From Krasilnikovozyma curviuscula (Eukaryota > Basidiomycota > Tremellomycetes > Cystofilobasidiales > Mrakiaceae), in contig MVAQ01000196.1 in assembly GCA_014825775.1 (NCBI GenBank), positions 1 through 41,414 on the forward strand: a stretch of 41,414 nucleotides of DNA, in the 5' to 3' direction. The position numbers and the translations under genes are program-made. A model generated the notes under the pieces. It worked only from the letters and a program-made list of their open reading frames with translations, had not been told where the DNA came from and did no database searches. Below are positions 9,883 to 22,100 of this stretch, piece by piece (positions within the stretch are counted from its first letter, which is position 1; each line of letters begins with the position of its first letter).

Positions 9883-12800
9883 CTACTGATCGGCTACGCC
9901 AAGTGGGAGGGTCCGTGGAGGCAACGGTGGTGGTAGTGCGGGCGAAGGAGATCGTCTAGCTGGAAGAAGTGGTGGAGTCGACGATGTTGCAGTTAATACT
10001 GCTGATGCATCAGGTTCTATTGACATTTCCATGGCGCCTCCAACATATTCCTTCTCGTGTCCTTCTCTATTGAGATCGGCGAGTGCCTCTGACAGCTCTT
10101 CTTCATGATTCAACTGTTCCACTTTTACATCAGCTTGAACATTTGGCGTGTTTTGCCCATGCGCAGTTGCTGGGAGCTGTTGCTGATGTTGCAGCCGCTG
10201 TTGCTGCTGGGACCCAGTTGCTGCCTTGTCCATTGCTACGATAGATGCAAGTGAGTCGCTAGCTGAAGATTTTGTTCCTGGCAAAGGTGTAGACGGAACA
10301 TGTAGCGGTAGAGGTGGAAGAGGGAGTGTCGACGCCTCAGGTGACGAGGTAAGGAACGACGGCGTTGAAGAGTCTATGGACGTAGATCGCGGTACTGGTA
10401 CTGCTATGTCGGACGGAGAAATATCTTGAGATAATGTTGGATTTGATACACCTTCGACGGTGGTCGATCCGTTGGAGAAGAACGGATCGCTGTCGAGTGA
10501 TGGCGATGTTGCTGATTTGACTAGTGTGGACGAAGGAGATCCAGCTCCAAATAGTTTATACAGTCTTTTTGAAGAAGGGTCTGAAGAAGAAACTTCGACA
10601 GTGGGTGATGGTTGTGAGCTGTAATGCATGATGTCTGCTTGTCGCTCTTTTGGAATTCCTACGAATAGCAACCGGAAGAAAGTCAGTCGCAACGCAGTTT
10701 CTACTTGGCGACCAAGACTCACCTGGAATGCTCATACCAGTGATCTTTTTTGGCTGTACACCTATGTTGACCGTTGAGGGTGTAGAAGCTGTGACAAGAG
10801 GATCGACAAAGGAAGCAGATTGCCGGCGAGGAGACAGATTTGTGGCCCCTAGACCAGCTTCACTTGGCATTGGTGGGCTACTGGGCAGCACCCCAGTAAT
10901 TCCAATCGTGGTTTTTGGTGCTGAAGGTAAGACAAATTTCGAGCCTTGAGCTGAACTAGAGGGAGTTACACTGGAAGGTTTGGGAGAAACTGTCCTATCG
11001 TTTCCTGGTGATACTACCCCACCATTGAAGAATGAGCTGGCAGAGTTTTGTCTGTTTCGACCTGATTGAGGAACTAAAATTGGAAGTGATGTAGCTGAGG
11101 GATTAGAGGACAGTTCTTCAGCAGGTGGTGCTGTTGTAGATTTGGTGGCTGAAGCCAGCTGGCTGGACAGTCGACCGAAGATTTGAGATGAGGTGTGCCC
11201 AAGGGCCGGGTGCTGTGGTTCATCGCTATTCTCTTCTTCTAGCACACGCTGATGCCAGCTTTCATCGATATCGTCTTCATTTAACTGCATTCTCTGTTCT
11301 CTCTGCGCTTTTCGTTTCTGAGCCCAATTAGCTCCCCATTTCTTCATCGAATCCTTCGCATGATTCACCGAGGTTGAGAGAGCCTGTTTATCCTGAGTTT
11401 TCTGACGAATACTGGAGACAATCGAAGCCGGCCTGGCGTCCGAGACAGACGATGCTGGTGAGGTACCAGGGCTATCCACCGATTTTGATGCGATGTGTCC
11501 ACTCCTCCATGGCTCCGAAACCAGTGATGATGTTGATGCAGCTGAAGCAGAAAGGACTAATGGATCTGGGGGAGATGAACAAGGAGCTGGAGAGTTGGAC
11601 AAACTGATATCGCTAGTAGTGCCGAACCATCTTTTTTTGACCGGAACAGTTGTCGCAGTAGGATTTAACAAGTCCGGAGTAGTCTCTGACCGTGGGACAG
11701 TAGAACCCGTCAGGTCATCTGTCATGGTCGAAGTCAAATTTTCTTCAGATCCAGATACATGAGCCACTTTGCTGGATTGCACACCGTTGATGGCTGATGA
11801 TTCGTGACCAGCAATGTCGATGAAGTCTTCGCCTGGAGTTGCTGGAATACCAGTTGGAGCAGCTTTGTCAATCTTTCGGGCATCACCAAAGAGACCACCG
11901 CGTTGAAAGGGCATCGTGTTGAAGAAAGGAACATCATCCATGTTAGGAAGAATTACAGAATCAGAGATCTGCGAAGAAGTGTCAGTTAATTTGGAGAAAG
12001 GACAAAAAAGGAGCATACTCACAATATCTCTTAATTGTCTTTCTATTGGTTTCAGGATCATGCTCCATTTGATTTGTCGCTCACTGACAACAGGTTCAAC
12101 ATTAATGGTCATTTTTGGTTCCTTGGTGAAACCGTACCACAGACGAGAACTAGGTGGTCGTTTGATCTTGACCAAAAGGTTTCCTTCAATATCTTTTACG
12201 ATGACAGCGAGTACCAGAGGCACATTGTAAGGTTTAAATCTGGACCCGAGGTTGATGGTTGCGATGGTCTCAATTACGATTCTCACTTCGCCTCTGTACG
12301 TCAGACCGATTTCAATCGAAGCATCACCTTGAGGGGTGAGTTCTTTCAGCATCGGCTTCGAGAAGAACGGAGCTGACAAACTCAAGGGTTAGTTTCGGCG
12401 ACATGAGAATTGAAGAGCTGTAACGTACCTGGAGATGATAACGATACGCTAGAGACGTTTATAGCAGATAAGAATCCCGGAGTCTTGACTCTTGATAGTT
12501 TTTTCATCATTCGTATGACAATAAACTGCAGAAATTTTCAACGATCAGCACGGCTGTGATGTGACAAAGACGCGGACTTTGGCTAACCTCTTCCAACCAA
12601 GCGGTCTTGTTGATGCCCAAAAACAGTCGACCAAAAAGTCCATTCAACCATCTCATTGGAATAGGATCGGGTTCGAAATCCAGAGTATCCACCTGAATGG
12701 TAATTAAAATCAAGGCATCAGTAAGAGAGATGCTGTTGAAGAATTTTTGGATTCTACAAACGAGATGTGCCATATCAGCCTCTGAGAAAACAGGGGACAG

Positions 12801-14026
12801 ATCGCTAGGTGCAAGACCTGAAGCCAAGACTTCCTTTGAAGCTTCATACAGCGCCAAGTACCAGCTGTGACAAAGTGGAGACGAAGCGTCAGGCTGAAAA
12901 TGCGCAATGAGCAAGTTTATACTTTGACTCACTCTTCCATCTCAGTATTTCTTCTAAAGAACATGAACCAAGGTTGAGATTCTGGTGTTGGAACTCCCGA
13001 TTTAGAAGACTGAGGGGAGGAGTCCCTCCTCTTCAAGTTAGTTTTCATTGGAGCGAGTTTGTTACCCAATGGATCGTCGACTTCTACACCTTCATCCGCT
13101 TCTGGGCTCTCTTGGGAGAATGTCGGACCCGGAGTCTTCATGTCCTTGGTGACTGATGGTAGACCTGAAGACGACGATCTGATCTCTGAAGCTGGCTTCG
13201 GTCGTAAGCAGATTGAGTTTCGTTTGGCGAAGAGTTCAGGATCTGGAGTTCCTTCTGGGTACAACCGCACTGTATGGAAAGATAGATCTAACACCGCATA
13301 CACTTCTGTCAACTGTTCATCTTCGTAGAGGTACAGAACCTCGCCCTTCAGAATGGTGTAGAAGAAGTCTTTAGGTTTCTTCGCATCTTTGCTGGCTCGA
13401 AGGTTCCTGTATGAGTTGAGCAGCAGACTTGAGTATGTGCTATCAGATGTTGGTGCTGGTGGTTCGAAAGTTCGACGGATAGTAATCCAACCGTACTTAT
13501 TCGAGGTTCCTTTGAGATCCTTGTCGGCAGCTGACAGCTCAGCCTTTTCAGAAACTTCTTCTAGTGGTTTTTTCTTATCATGGTCGACAGGTGGAGAATT
13601 GTATAGTAGGATAGTGACTACAGGAGACAGGTCAGCATTCTGATTGGCAAAGTCAGGGGATATGTCCGTCACGCCCCCTTCGAGGTCAACTCACTGAACG
13701 AAGCGATCACCAGGGGCACAAACGTCAGTCCACCAAGCACATATATGAACTGGGATAGAATGAGAGCAGGGAGCTGGTCAGATCCAGTAACTGGGGAATC
13801 AGTTTCGAAGAGCCACCCACGAGGAGCTGAAGCAACGACATGGCGTTGAACGTGCTTTCCCAGAACCTGCTTATGGCTCAAACGGAGCTTCCTCCTCGCC
13901 GGGTAAAGTACTACTCTGGAGCTCCTTGAATCGCCCAAGGGAGTGAAAGTGGCCTATCAAGCTGCCAGATTGACGGACAGAACCTCGACTGTAAGTTGCG
14001 GTTTGTTTGAGGTCTGCAAGCGTCAT
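9883..14026 (-). CDS. NVJ2: NVJ2/TEX2-type membrane-contact-site lipid transfer protein (TM, PH, SMP)
   Basis: A long multi-exon gene of roughly 1,200 residues. From the N-terminus: a short leader (MTLADLKQTATYSRG), one membrane segment (LILSQFIYVLGGLTFVPLVI), a PH-like domain (KDFFYTILKGEVLYLYED, then YAVLDLSFHTVRLYP), an SMP domain (WLNGLFGRLFLGINKT, FIVIRMMKKLSRVKTPGFL, ATINLGSRFKPYNVP, EGNLLVKIKRPPSSRLWYGF), and a Ser/Pro/Gln-rich tail of about 600 residues. One TM followed by PH and SMP is the layout of yeast Nvj2 and animal TEX2, which sit at ER contact sites and move lipids such as ceramide. The tail is much longer than in yeast Nvj2. An intron of about 85 nt joins the leader to the TM exon; its exact donor is ambiguous. 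Family call is strong, the yeast symbol is by homology. Confidence 0.87.
10175..10212 (-). repeat. Gln-rich (CAG/CAA) tract in NVJ2-like tail
   Basis: On the minus strand these bases encode an interrupted poly-Gln run (QQQQRLQHQQQ) within the disordered C-terminal tail of the NVJ2-like protein. It is a simple-sequence coding tract and a possible site of strain length polymorphism. Confidence 0.7.
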
Positions 14027-14196
14027 CGCCGTAAAATTGGGAAAAAAGCACATTTTTAAATCGCGTTTAATGATTACCAACTACATAATGTAGGTTTCTA
14101 GATGGTTATCCAGCGGTTTCATGATAGTTTCCATCGGGTTGACCTCAAAAAGATTGCTGGTGCGGGGCGAAAGATGAGATGTATAAACAGCGTCTA

Positions 14197-17100
14197 TCAA
14201 GCAGCCAATGCAACTCTAGCACCCGCAAATTCAGCAACAGGACCATCCGGACAACCCATAAAGTGAAGCGATGGGACGACATCCAACTTGTCGGCCACCT
14301 TTCTCAGCAGCTGTAACAATAAAGCAGAAGTCAATGCCCGGTCCCGATCGCATAAGGAGATAGACAAAGCCAAAATATTACCTCAGGAGAAAACTTCCCT
14401 TTAACAAACACAAGATCGATCGTCAAGTACGGAAAAGCCTCGTCCAACAGCTTAGCGTTCGCTGCTAGCTCAGAGGGGATCATCTCCACCGTCTCATATG
14501 CGTGGATAAACACCAAACGAGTAGTTTGTTCATTCATGATGGTACTCATGATGAAATCGATCATTGTCGAGATTTCATCCGTTCGTATCCACGCGCAGAT
14601 GACGTTTCTTCTGGCACGGCCCATTGACTTGATTAACCAAACCCTCAAACTCTTAACTCTTCTGCCCGAGAGGTTGAATGAAAGGTTGTCTAATAGCCAC
14701 AATAATCCTCTGAGAATGGTCGCTGACCGTTGTAGGATGTAGAGCAACAGGAAGATTGCGAGAAGATACCCTGCAAAGATCCCAAGTGTCGAAGGGCTAA
14801 AAGGATTTAGACTTAGTCAGCAATTTTGAATCTATAGTTTCAATAATGTGGGTGGAAGCTTGAACCTTAAAATGACGTTGCCGACGATGACCATCAAAAT
14901 CAACCCCATCGCAATGAGCACAAGCCACAGATTCGTCTTGTAGTCCCTCGAGATCCTTGGGCGGTTCTTCTTCAGTAAGAAGCACGACAGAACATACATT
15001 CCCATCACAGCCATAAAAGCGACTGAGAATAAGTTGGATACTCTAGAAAGACTGAAACCCGTTGACGCATAGATGACGAGGCAAAGGAGTAGGTAGCCGA
15101 GAGAGCAGACCCAGCGCGCTTTGGTGACAGGCAGTGTCTTCAAGAAAGCAACAGGGATGATTTTGTCCCTTGACAGCGCAAATATGGTCAAAAAGGATGA
15201 TTTCTTGGTTCGTACGAAAAGCGTAACTTACTGAGCAAGTCGCTCCAGGATCCCGCAGGCGGCGATTACTCCTGTCAAAACACCACCACAGAGGACAAAG
15301 ACAGCATCGATAACCTTGAAAGATTAAACGTAGTCATGTTCTGGCCTGGAACAACAGATGGGGACGATAACTTACAATCAGAATTCTCAACCACTTCCCA
15401 GCAGCAACCGACGCTAATACAGCAAGCACATTGCTTTCCGCCAATATCGTGCTCGACGGAATCAACGCGTAAAGCAAGAACAATAACGGAATGTTGAACA
15501 GAAATGCTCCGACTAGCAGGTTTCGCAGTATCTTTGGGTACGCTGACGGCTGTGTTTCTTCAATGTACGTTGGGACCGTTTCAATTCCCGTGACGCCTAA
15601 GAAGCCGATGCAGATCCCGTTGAAGACACTTCGTGCAGTAAGGAGGCCAGATGTTGAGGCGAGTGTCCAGTTAGCAGTGAGTTGGGATGGACCGACAACG
15701 GAGAACTTGACTATAGCACAGATGACGAGGATGAAGATCGACAGGCACTGCCCACACAAAAACGAAAAAAAGAAACAAGGAAAAGGGGGTGAGTTCAGCT
15801 ACTGAGGATTCTACGACAAGAATGTATAATCTCACGTGGAAGGTAAATATAGTCAGAGTAAGTTTGGAACCGTCCTTGAGACCAGCAAGCATGAGTGCAA
15901 CGAATAGAACCAATATGATGATTGCAAGTATGTAACTCGGGAAGGGAAGATCATTGAGCTACAGGCAGAAGAAAGAAAATCAAAATTCATGTTGTCCTTG
16001 TGAGCAGCAAAGGAGGGACGACGCACTTCTCCGGCGATGTACTCTGACGCAGTAGCTGCAGATGTCGTTCCTGTTGTAACGACATCGAGCAGCATGCTAG
16101 CAGCACCAACCAACGACAACGTCTTTCCCGAGAAGTTCAACATATACACGTAGTTACCACCGTTAAGACCGATGGAAGAGCCGAGCTCGCGAAGGACAGG
16201 ATGCCAGAGTACGAGAATAAGGCATGAGATAAACATGCTGACTGGCGATAGGATGTCGCTGACTGCAACAATAGATGGAATGGAGTAAAATACTGAGCCA
16301 AAGATAGCGTTTCCAGCGATAGATGTTGCAGAGAGCTGGCCGAGTAATTCTTTCTTTGGTGGTGCTGACAACGGCATCGTTGGCGATGTACTGTCAGGAG
16401 GTGGTGAATGCTGTTGATAACAAGGCGCGACCGTCGGTTTGGATGTAAGTGAGGGTGACAGAATTGGGGAGTTCAGATCTAGGTATGAAAGACTACCCCA
16501 TCCTGCAAACTCAAAATCCTCATCAAACTCTTCGTCGCCTAAGTCAACAGGACCTTTTTCGGCATCCAACAGCTTCTGAGATGACACTTTGCTATCTTGA
16601 GACACTAGTTGGGGTCGTCTTTGAAGCAGGGAGAGTGGAACCTTTGACGTTTTGCCATGGCGAGACCGGAGCCTGCGAACGATCGTTTCAAACTCTGACT
16701 GGGCGAAAGTTGGAGGGAAGGAGCGACCAGGGGTAGGTAGTTGCTGGAAGGAATGAAATGAGGGTAAAGTTGCTGATGCAGGTGACAGTGTTGGTGATCG
16801 ATCTGCGAAACCATGAAAAATTTGGTAACTGGCCTTCAGTGTAAACAAAGAACGCAAAACATACTTATTGAGGCGTTCATACTAACGAGGGGTGTTCTCC
16901 TCGAAACTGACTTTCTTCTCCTCCTCAATGGGGTGTTGTTGAGCCCTGCGTCCTCTTGATCTTCGTTTATCAATGCTTTCCTCTTTGCAGCATGGCTCTT
17001 GCTGTCCTCCCCCGCCGCCTTCTCTTTCCCCTTCCTACTTGACTTCGTGAGGCTTCCCAGCGCGATATCTGTACCAGATGACTGCCCTAGTACGTTTTCT

Positions 17101-17288
17101 CCATCTTCAGAATGGTATTGGTCATCAGAACCGCTCCCTTCTGCTTCGTCCAGGTTGTACGGGACTGAAAGTTCTGCCTGAACGTGAGGGACCAGTGCTC
17201 TTCTTCCAGGTGAGCCATGTGAGGAGCCTTGCAGCGATGTGAGACGAGCCAGTGCTGGTGTCCTGGGTGTTGAGGGAGGGGATGCCAT
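14197..17288 (-). CDS. APC-superfamily amino acid permease with long N-terminal and soluble C-terminal extensions
   Basis: A permease of roughly 850 residues. The first 280 or so are hydrophilic, with Ser/Pro-rich stretches and basic runs (RRRRKSVSRR, RRLRSRHGK). The transporter core starts LLGQLSATSIAGNAIFGSVF, the typical first helix of APC carriers with an unwound G-x-G-like segment, and runs through about 12 hydrophobic helices, including GFLGVTGIETVPTYIEETQ (helix 6 region) and AVFVLCGGVLTGVIAACGIL. A soluble domain of about 110 residues follows (NVICAWIRTDEISTMIDFIM, then VRLVFIHAYE-like and LHFMGCPDGPVAEFAGARVA), ending at a TGA at 14197. Substrate is not readable from sequence; amino acids or polyamines are the family norm. 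It starts 118 bp from MZT1 in the opposite direction. The alternating beta/alpha pattern of the C-terminal domain resembles a universal-stress-like fold, but that is inference. Confidence 0.85.
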
Positions 17289-17406
17289 TCCAATCCGGAG
17301 ATTCTACCTGTTTTGATAGCTTTGAGGGGTATCACGAAACAAAACGCGATGGAAGTCAACTTGTTCCAGTCACGTTCGGGAAATTTTGTCCAATTTTGAT
17401 CTGAGG
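17289..17406. promoter_or_regulatory. Compact divergent intergenic region, permease / MZT1
   Basis: Only 118 bp separate the ATG of the permease (minus, 17288) from the ATG of MZT1 (plus, 17407). Both promoters and both 5' leaders must fit here or overlap the neighbouring genes. No TATA box is obvious. Confidence 0.55.
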
Positions 17407-17809
17407 ATGAACGATGGAATCAAAGCTTTAGAACATTCAGATGAAGATACAATGCAAGGTGAGTAGAGTTTTTTTTTTCTAAACCTGGAACAATGCCTGA
17501 CTTGTAGGCTTCCTTCGGTGCAGCATTGTTTGAAGCATCGAAGCTTTTGAATACAGGTTTATCCAAGGAGACTCTGCAATGTAAGATGCTGCTTCTTGTC
17601 AATTGCTGATTGTTAGGCGCTGACCTAGCTCCTTGGTCTCCAGCTTGTGTCTCCCTCATTGAAGCAGGCACCAATCCAGAAGCTCTCGTGCGTACGCTTT
17701 CCTGTCCTTCTCTTTCTACATGACATGATGATCATGATGTTCATGATATCTTCTCTGTCAGGCCCAGGTACTAAATGGCCTGACACCGACGGAGCAAACA
17801 AGAGTGTGA
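17407..17809 (+). CDS. MZT1: Mitotic-spindle organizing protein 1 (MOZART1), gamma-tubulin complex recruitment
   Basis: Four small exons join in phase: 17407-17458, 17524-17580, 17644-17687, 17762-17809, giving 66 residues with a TGA at 17807. The product has a short acidic start (EHSDEDTMQ), then ALFEASKLLNTGLSKETL, SCVSLIEAGTNPEALAQVL and ends LTPTEQTRV. The sequence ...LLxTGLxxETL...SLxExGxNPEALAxV is the diagnostic pattern of MOZART1, a helical protein that binds gamma-tubulin complex proteins and brings the complex to spindle pole bodies. Homologues are 65-85 residues, so the length fits. Introns are 65, 63 and 74 nt with CTGAC or similar branch points. No open frame longer than 40 codons covers it, so an ORF-based annotation would miss it. 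Confidence 0.93.
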
Positions 17810-18003
17810 AGTGGATCAAAGGACTCGTGTACCTCGTATGTCGATTGACGATCACAAACACGAGCCCCTCCTTATAGCAAGAACCACGAACTTGCCGTCA
17901 TCCAAGTAAAATACAGCCAAGAATACAACATGTGAATAACGTAAAGGATGTAGTCGTGCATGTTATGTGAAAGCGATATCAAACATGAATGAGCCGCGAA
18001 GGT

Positions 18004-18844
18004 CTACGATGCTGAACCCGACGCTGCGACACCATCTGCTCCTCCTCCAGATTCGTACCGTGCCCTCGATGCTGCAAACAACTTCTCTTGTTGTTCCAGC
18101 AGCTCTGAAAGGAGAGGGCCATCAACGCAAGGTTTTGTGAACAAAAGGCTGCATTTGAGGGGCAATATAAACTCACCTTCTTGAGTCAGACCTGAGTTGG
18201 CGTTTTGACTGTGTTTCCTGTCTCGCTCCTACATCCCCGCCAGCCATTGAGTCGGAGAAGAAGACGGCCAAAAAAACAAATAACAGCGAGAGGTCAATTT
18301 CAAGCTCGAATGAGAATCGGACAGTAGGAGGTGAGACGAACTTTCATCTGAACTTTGAAATCATCCAGTACACTCTCGACTTCCTCAACATAACTCTCGA
18401 AACCCAAGTCCTTCAATGCCTTCACGACGTGTTCAGGTGCAATGGTTTTTTTGGAATCTTTCTCACAGATTTCATTGGATTCAGACGAGATCAGATGAAT
18501 AAATTCTGTAAGAGGACCAAAGAAGGAGCAGAGGTATCAAAGAAGGGAGATGAAAGAGGCACAAGTCAACTTTGCAGAGGATTAGAAAAGTACGACACGA
18601 CATACCAACGCAGCATTGTGTCATGAGCTCTTTGACCTCCTTTGTCGAGCTGAAGTCCCCAGGGAGATGATCTGCAGCACATTCAAGTCAGTATCCATCA
18701 GTATAACATGTCAATAACCCCTAAGGGAACCAAATACCCGGAAGAGAGCCTCCTCTCACCTGCAATGAGCTTCTGAACGGTTGCTTTAGGTAAAGATACA
18801 TCGTCATCCATCCCCCCTTTTCGTCCTCCTTCATCATCTGACAT
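18004..18844 (-). CDS. NC2-beta / DR1, histone-fold TBP-binding transcription repressor
   Basis: The protein (about 160 residues) starts MSDDEGGRKGGMDDD and carries a full histone fold: VSLPKATVQKLIADHLPGDF, KEVKELMTQCCVEFIHLISS, ESNEICEKDSKKTIAPEHVV and KALKDLGFESYVEEVESVLD. This matches NC2-beta almost block for block, including EFIHLISSE and KKTI-PEHV. A helical stretch follows (TQEELLEQQEKLFAASRARY) and a Gly/Ser/Ala tail ending at TAG 18004. NC2-beta pairs with NC2-alpha (DRAP1), clamps TBP on promoter DNA and modulates pre-initiation complex formation. The yeast orthologue is NCB2. The first intron splits the codon after KLIA and the exon phases agree throughout. It is convergent with MZT1. 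Confidence 0.93.
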
Positions 18845-19176
18845 GGCTGGGTACTCGAAAGTAGGAAGAATGAAAAGAAAGGACGCAGGAGGTTTTCTGT
18901 GGGGGCGAGACGAGCAAGTTTCCGCAAACAACCTCTCTTTCGAAGCGCCACCGGCAATTTTCGTTCACAAAGCCCAAGAGCAGATGCAGAACATAAAGTA
19001 TTGTTACTGAATGACTGCTAAGTTCAAAATGTAGTTAATAGGCGATAATCTATAAAGAACAACCTTTGGTTTGAATCCGAACAACACATCAATGCTCTAC
19101 TATTACCACGAACATAGATTCTAAGGATACAATGAAACAGCAGAAAAGAAGCAGAAACCTAGAAGAAAGGAATTTC
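18845..19176. other. Intergenic region between NC2-beta start and histidine kinase stop
   Basis: About 330 bp, AT-rich around 18980-19140. It should hold the histidine kinase 3'UTR and the NC2-beta promoter, both on the minus strand. I see no gene in it. Confidence 0.5.
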
Positions 19177-22100
19177 TTAGAAAGAGGATGAGATTGAAGA
19201 GGACGTCGATGGTCGTTCACTCGTTACTGTTGAGGAGGATGACATCTTCTTGTTGTACGCCGCGTTTAAAGCAGCCACTAAGTCTGGAACAAGAATCGGC
19301 TTGCTGACATAGCCACTATTGGGAGAGGTGCCGGTAAGAAACAGTAATATGGCCTGAAAAATAGGTTGAGAAAAACTTACTCGCAGCCTGCGTTCAAACA
19401 GTTTTCTCTGTCGCCGGACATTGCATTGGCAGTCATAGCAACTGAAAAAATGACAGTCAAAACACACCGTTAGTTTAAAATAGTAATTCAAAAAGGCATG
19501 GAGGATGGATACTGACCGATATGAGGTCGCAAAACTTTATCGGGCATCATTTCACAAATTTCTCGGGTTGCTTCTAATCCATCTTTTCGAGGCATATTGA
19601 CATCCATTAAGATGATGTCATATTTGATTTTCTGTGCCTTCTCAACGGCGACTTGGCCATCTTCTGCCACATCAGCGGCGTAACCAAGACGTTTAAGAAG
19701 GTGGGTGATGACCTTGACACTGTAATTCACCGAGAAGAAACATGGTTAAAAAGTGATTTGGACGCTTTTCAAACAAGTGGATTTGTCGCTTACTTCACAG
19801 GGTTATCTTCAGCGCAGAGAATGCTAAGGGGCTGTTTAAGAGCGAGTCCTACAGGGAACGTGACGCTCATCGTTCTATGTGGAGAGGACTGTCTTGAGAT
19901 GCCTTCACCCGCATGAAGAACTTGACGGATGGTGTGATGCAACCTGTTTCTCTTGATGGGTTTAATTAGGCATTTACAATCTAGTTGTCGGATGTCATCC
20001 AGTACTGGCGCTCCCATACGTGTCAACGCGATGATTGCACTCGACACGCCCGCTTTCTTGACTCTGCGGAGCAGAGTCTGAGCAGCGAACTAAAAGAAAA
20101 AAAGAAGATCTCAATTCTGAAATTATAAGGGACAAACGGAAATTTTGAACTCACGTTCGGCAGGAAGGAATCTACAATCAGTAAGTCGTATGCTTTGCCT
20201 TCTTGATGAGCTGATACAGCAATGCTGTAAGCGAGATTCACATCTTCAGGAGCTTCTGCAACTATCCCGAAAGACTGGAGTAGCTGTAACAAGACACTTC
20301 GACTGGTGCTGTTGTGGTCAACAATCAGAGCCCTTTTCCCGACTAGACCAGGGTTTGCAGCTGTTGTGTAGGGGTTGACCGGGGGTGGGTCCACGCATGG
20401 AGCAACAAATTCCAGCGTGAACGTTGAGCCTTTTCCGACTTCAGAATCGACGGTTATGTCACCGCCCATGAGGTTCGAAAGCTTTCGAGAGATGGCAAGC
20501 CCCAGCCCTAACGCAAAAGTGAGTCGTCAATCCACTAGCCGGTGTGAACTATTCAAGCTAAATGACTCCTACCAGTCCCTCCAAAGTTCTTTGTCGTTTC
20601 ACTCCCATCCACTTGAGAGAAGACTCGGAAAAGGCGATCGAAGTGGTTCTTTGCGATTCCAATTCCGCTGTCCTTCACGGCGACTGTGACAATTCTTCGC
20701 AGTGAGCCGTCAGGCGAAGGATCTGTCCTCTGCGAAGAAGCGGTGACAGTTATCTCTCCCTCTGAGGTAAATTTAACAGCGCTGATTTTTAAAGGATGCA
20801 GTGTCAGGTTGCGAGATCTTTTATCGCTGATCAACAGGACTTACTTAGACAATAAATTGACCACGATCTGCCGCAATCGAGTGAGGTCGCTTATGATCTA
20901 AGAGAAGGAGAATCAGACAATCATAGAAGGGTCAAGTTGAACAAAAAAATGCGATTGCTCACATCTATATCGCCTTCCTCAATGACGACAGCTAGTTCGA
21001 TACCTTTGGACGCTGCGCGTTCCGCCAACATGTCAACTGATGATTCCAAGCAGGTACGAACTGAGATCTTGTCTTTTGACAAATCCAGCCTCTGGGATTC
21101 TATCTTGCTATAGTCCAAGATCTAGAGAAGAATGAAGTAGTACATTAGCTGAGTCGACGAAAGACTCGAATCACCTTGCTCTTACATCGTTGATCTGCGA
21201 GAGGCGCGTCGAGAAGTGAAGTCAATATCGGCACATGGTTGAATAGATAAAGATGGGAGACTTACGACCACTAAAAGCTCCTGACTAGAGTTTTTGATGG
21301 TCTAAACAAGACGGGCAGTTAGCTACGATAGCTTGAACGCGAGAGGGTAATGCGAGAAATGCAACTTACTTCTACATAATCTTGCTGCACTGGATCTAGG
21401 TGACTTTCTAGAAGCAAGCCTGACAGCGCTACAACGGCATTGAACGGCGTCCGGATTTCGTGACTGAACGAAGGGAAAAGAACGTGAGCATTTGATCCCA
21501 GCGAACAATTACAGAGTGTTCAAAGTACCTCATATTCGCTGAAGGTAGATTCAGAAGGGTGGAATTAGCTTTTACCGCAAACAAGAAGAGAACCACAACG
21601 CACCCAAGAATTCGGACTTCATTTGCGTCGCAGCCTCTGCTACATCCTTTGCACTTCGCATCTCGGCCTGAGCTCTTTCCTTCTCAGAGACCTCAGCTAC
21701 CAATAGCTCATTCTTTTGGCGAAGTTGAAGTGTCCTATCGGCCACTTTCATTTCCAGATTCTTGTTGTATTCTTCAAGAGATGCCTTTGAGCGCTGAAGG
21801 TCAGTGTTGGCCAGCTTCAGATCTTGAGTAAGCTGAGCTTTTTCGATAGTTGAGGCTGCTTGTCCGATAATCAAAGAAAGAATTTCGAGGCGATCGGGTG
21901 TCTAACGTGAGATTTTAAAATGAGAAAAATGCGAAGATCATCAAGCAAAGAGTACCAATTCTTACAAATGCATTCGCTAATCCATTGTTCTCCATGTAGA
22001 GAACACCAACCGACTTTTGCTGGCTGGCAAGAGCAATGCAGAGAATACTTTTTGGTTTGTTCTTTTCCAAGTATGGGTCGACCAAGTTCTCGCCCAGGGC

